Source of the DNA: DATLAN01 sp035527455
GTDB lineage: Bacteria > Planctomycetota > Planctomycetia > Pirellulales > Thermoguttaceae
NCBI GenBank assembly: GCA_035527455.1
Contig: DATLAN010000478.1
Location: forward strand, 1-15,540
DNA: 15,540 bases
Reading direction: 5' to 3'
The position numbers were made by a program, and so were the translations under genes. Under the pieces are notes generated by a model. It did not search any database. It saw nothing but the letters and a program-made list of their open reading frames with translations, and was not told the DNA's origin. Positions 14,314 to 15,540 of the stretch are shown here, one piece after another. Numbering within the stretch: position 1 is the stretch's first letter; every line of letters starts with the position of its first letter.

Positions 14314-15103
14314 TTTCCGGCTCAGGCGCCTCCAGTTCACGGATTCTGATCGTGCGGAAAGCGGTGCGGGCGCCGTGATCTTGCAGGAGAATCGGACCGG
14401 TTTCGGCTCGGAAGAACCCGCCGGGCAATTCGTACTTCGTGCCTGCTTTTCCCAAGTTGTGCTGCCCGATCAGTTTCGACCACTCGCTGTCCGGCGAATG
14501 ATCCACCACAAGGTCGACGGTCCGAGTGCCGTTGAGCCAGCACCGCAGCCGGTCCCTGCCGTCGCCGGCCGGTTCGAGCAGGATGCGAACCTGATTCCAT
14601 TGGCCGGGCGGTTTGGCCAGGTCCTGCGGGGCCGCGACCAGGCCGTACAGCGCACCGGCAGAGCGGTCGCCGCTGACTTTGACGTTGAACGAATCATACA
14701 GTTGAAACTCGGGAGCAAGTCGCCAGGGCAGCTTTTCCGCGGGGTCCTCCACGACGCGGAACATGATCCCGCTGTTGCCGAGTTCGCCGATCGAGTACTC
14801 GAGACGCAATTCGAAGTGCCCGAAGGCCTCTCGTGTCACCAGGTCGCCCCCGCCCTTGGCGCTGAGCACCATTGCTCCGTCCTCCACTTTCCACTCGGGC
14901 CGGATCGTTTCGGACTTGAAGTTGCGCCACCCGTCCATCGACTTGCCGTCGAAAAGCAGTTGAAACCCTTCGCCTTCTTCCTCTCGAGTCAATCGGTTGG
15001 GTTCATCGGCGAGACCCCACGAGGGCAGTATGAACCGAAAAAGCACAACGCACGCGGAGAAAGCGCTTGCGGTCCTGATGTTCGTGATTGTCATTGCAGG
15101 CAT
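14288..15103 (-). CDS. Secreted DUF1080 protein (3-keto-disaccharide hydrolase domain)
   Basis: DUF1080 proteins have a concanavalin-like beta-sandwich fold, and some hydrolyse 3-keto-glycosides. The 271-residue product has a signal peptide (about 1-32, ending SWGLA). The domain follows: GFQLLFDGKSMDGWRN, PEWKVEDGAMVL, GDLVTREAFGHFELRLEYSI, GNSGIMFRV, and near the end ETGPILLQDHG and FRTIRIREL. These are classical DUF1080 landmarks, and the length fits single-domain members. The last 15 residues (EAPEPEINRRLRRG region) lie beyond the domain and partly overlap the convergent beta-helix gene. The start is uncertain: ATG at 15103 or ATG at 15094 are both possible. Neither has a clear Shine-Dalgarno, and both lie inside the decayed Gfo/Idh remnant, so the native leader may have been lost. 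Substrate unknown. Confidence 0.88.
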   Translation of the reverse strand: MPAMTITNIRTASAFSACVVLFRFILPSWGLADEPNRLTREEEGEGFQLLFDGKSMDGWRNFKSETIRPEWKVEDGAMVLSAKGGGDLVTREAFGHFELRLEYSIGELGNSGIMFRVVEDPAEKLPWRLAPEFQLYDSFNVKVSGDRSAGALYGLVAAPQDLAKPPGQWNQVRILLEPAGDGRDRLRCWLNGTRTVDLVVDHSPDSEWSKLIGQHNLGKAGTKYELPGGFFRAETGPILLQDHGARTAFRTIRIRELEAPEPEINRRLRRG

Positions 15104-15376
15104 TGATCCAGTCTCGGTGGTGGTTTTCGACGCGGTCGATGGTTGGTGGCGGGTTTTCCAGGTCTTTCAGTTTCGACTCGGGCAGCAGTCCACCATCGTA
15201 CCAGGTCAACTGCATGGGCGGCAAGTCGCCGCGCGCCGGGAACTCGTAGCGAATAATCGAGGCCGAGGATGCTGCTTGATCATGTTCGCGGCGCGCATCT
15301 GGTCGACGTTGCAGACGGCCACGACGTTCTCTGCGGCGATCCCCGGCAGATTCGCCCGCCCGCTGTAAGGCGTCAA
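15096..15376 (-). pseudogene. Gfo/Idh/MocA oxidoreductase remnant, internally deleted
   Basis: Two pieces of one oxidoreductase family lie side by side in different frames. From about 15376 to 15265 the minus strand reads GRANLPGIAAENVVAVCNVD, the nucleotide-binding region with the aspartate after the second strand. From about 15270 to 15096 another frame reads SIIRYEFPARGDLPP, MQLTWYDGGLLP and ENHHRDWINAC, which is the C-terminal domain of planctomycete Gfo/Idh proteins. A full enzyme has about 400-450 residues, so most of the middle is missing, the frame is broken, and both ends are lost. A stop (TAA, 15377-15379) precedes the first piece. The second piece runs straight into the DUF1080 start. 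The gene is clearly dead. Such oxidoreductases often neighbour DUF1080 genes, so it may once have been its partner. Confidence 0.8.
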
Positions 15377-15418
15377 TTAGTTCTGCCGTCCCAGCGACAA
15401 CTAGACCTTAACCAAGCG

Positions 15419-15484
15419 TAGTCCCCGAGTTTTTTGGGAACAAGAACGAAAAAACTCGAAACCTTCCGTGTTTTTCGGGGTCTA
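15419..15484 (+). promoter_or_regulatory. Overlapping alternative hairpins before the last gene
   Basis: Three stems compete here. CGAGTTTTTT (15426-15435) pairs with AAAAAACTCG (15449-15458). CGAAAAAAC (15447-15455) pairs with GTTTTTCG (15470-15477), with one bulge. TAGTCCCCGAG (15419-15429) pairs with TTCGGGGTCTA (15474-15484), at 9 of 11 positions. Because they share bases they cannot all form together. This could be a leader switch or the end structure of a mobile element; sequence alone does not decide. Confidence 0.45.
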
Positions 15485-15492
15485 ATGGGTAT

Positions 15493-15534
15493 ATGACCAA
15501 ACCCGACGCCCGAAGTAAGGAGGATTTCGAGTGA
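15493..15534 (+). CDS. Possible 13-residue leader peptide
   Basis: ATG at 15493 opens a frame of 13 codons (MTKPDARSKEDFE) that stops at TGA 15532-15534. Its stop overlaps the GTG start of the following gene as GTGA, so it could be a coupled leader peptide. No clear ribosome-binding site precedes it. It could also be chance, or the start of a frameshifted gene: the MTKPDARS opening faintly recalls some transposase N-termini, which is a weak impression only. Confidence 0.3.
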   Translation: MTKPDARSKEDFE

Positions 15535-15540
15535 AAGCAA
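15531..15540 (+). CDS. Start of a gene that leaves the window
   Basis: GTG at 15531 (reading V/M-K-A) is preceded by a perfect AAGGAGG (15517-15523) with seven bases between. Only three codons are visible, so the product cannot be named. Confidence 0.5.

Overview
This GC-rich window looks like chromosomal DNA from a planctomycete, probably of the Pirellulales type. The evidence is a secreted sulfatase, a DUF1080 (3-keto-disaccharide hydrolase) lipoprotein/secreted protein, a beta-helix glycan-active protein, a Gfo/Idh remnant, and a WD40 protein with the J-like N-terminal head and single membrane anchor common in that phylum. The assignment is inferred from gene content and is not proven.

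Left part (1 to about 6120, all minus strand). Reading in the direction of transcription, the genes are: a fused alpha-beta E1 of a 2-oxoacid dehydrogenase; a fusion of a lipoyl domain to a beta-ketoacyl-ACP synthase III (FabH-type); ribonuclease D; then, after a 203-bp gap holding an 88-bp inverted repeat, cysteine synthase CysM. The first three genes are coupled by overlapping stop and start codons. The E1 plus lipoyl-KASIII pair is the most interesting part of the window. No E2 acyltransferase or E3 gene accompanies it, and the acyl-carrying arm is fused directly to the condensing enzyme. The layout suggests a route in which an acyl group made by oxidative decarboxylation goes straight to KASIII and primes fatty-acid or related synthesis, possibly without free acyl-CoA.

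Middle part (6120 to about 11800, plus strand). A divergent 516-bp spacer with a good sigma70-like promoter leads into a Cys-type sulfatase with a signal peptide. Next is a spacer with a perfect 32-bp-arm inverted repeat, then a 1064-residue mosaic protein: J-like head, membrane helix, Pro-rich stretch, helical repeats, discoidin-like domain and a seven-blade WD40 propeller. Behind it lies a truncated second copy of its ribosome-binding site and first 54 codons.

Right part (11900 to 15540). A secreted right-handed beta-helix protein resembling the GH141-like group runs convergently into a DUF1080 protein, and the two coding ends overlap by 26 bp. The DUF1080 gene begins inside a decayed Gfo/Idh oxidoreductase remnant. 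The last 170 bases hold overlapping hairpins, a 13-codon open frame and the start of a GTG-initiated gene that leaves the window. The sulfatase, beta-helix protein, DUF1080 protein and oxidoreductase remnant are typical of planctomycete polysaccharide use, but here they are not one operon.
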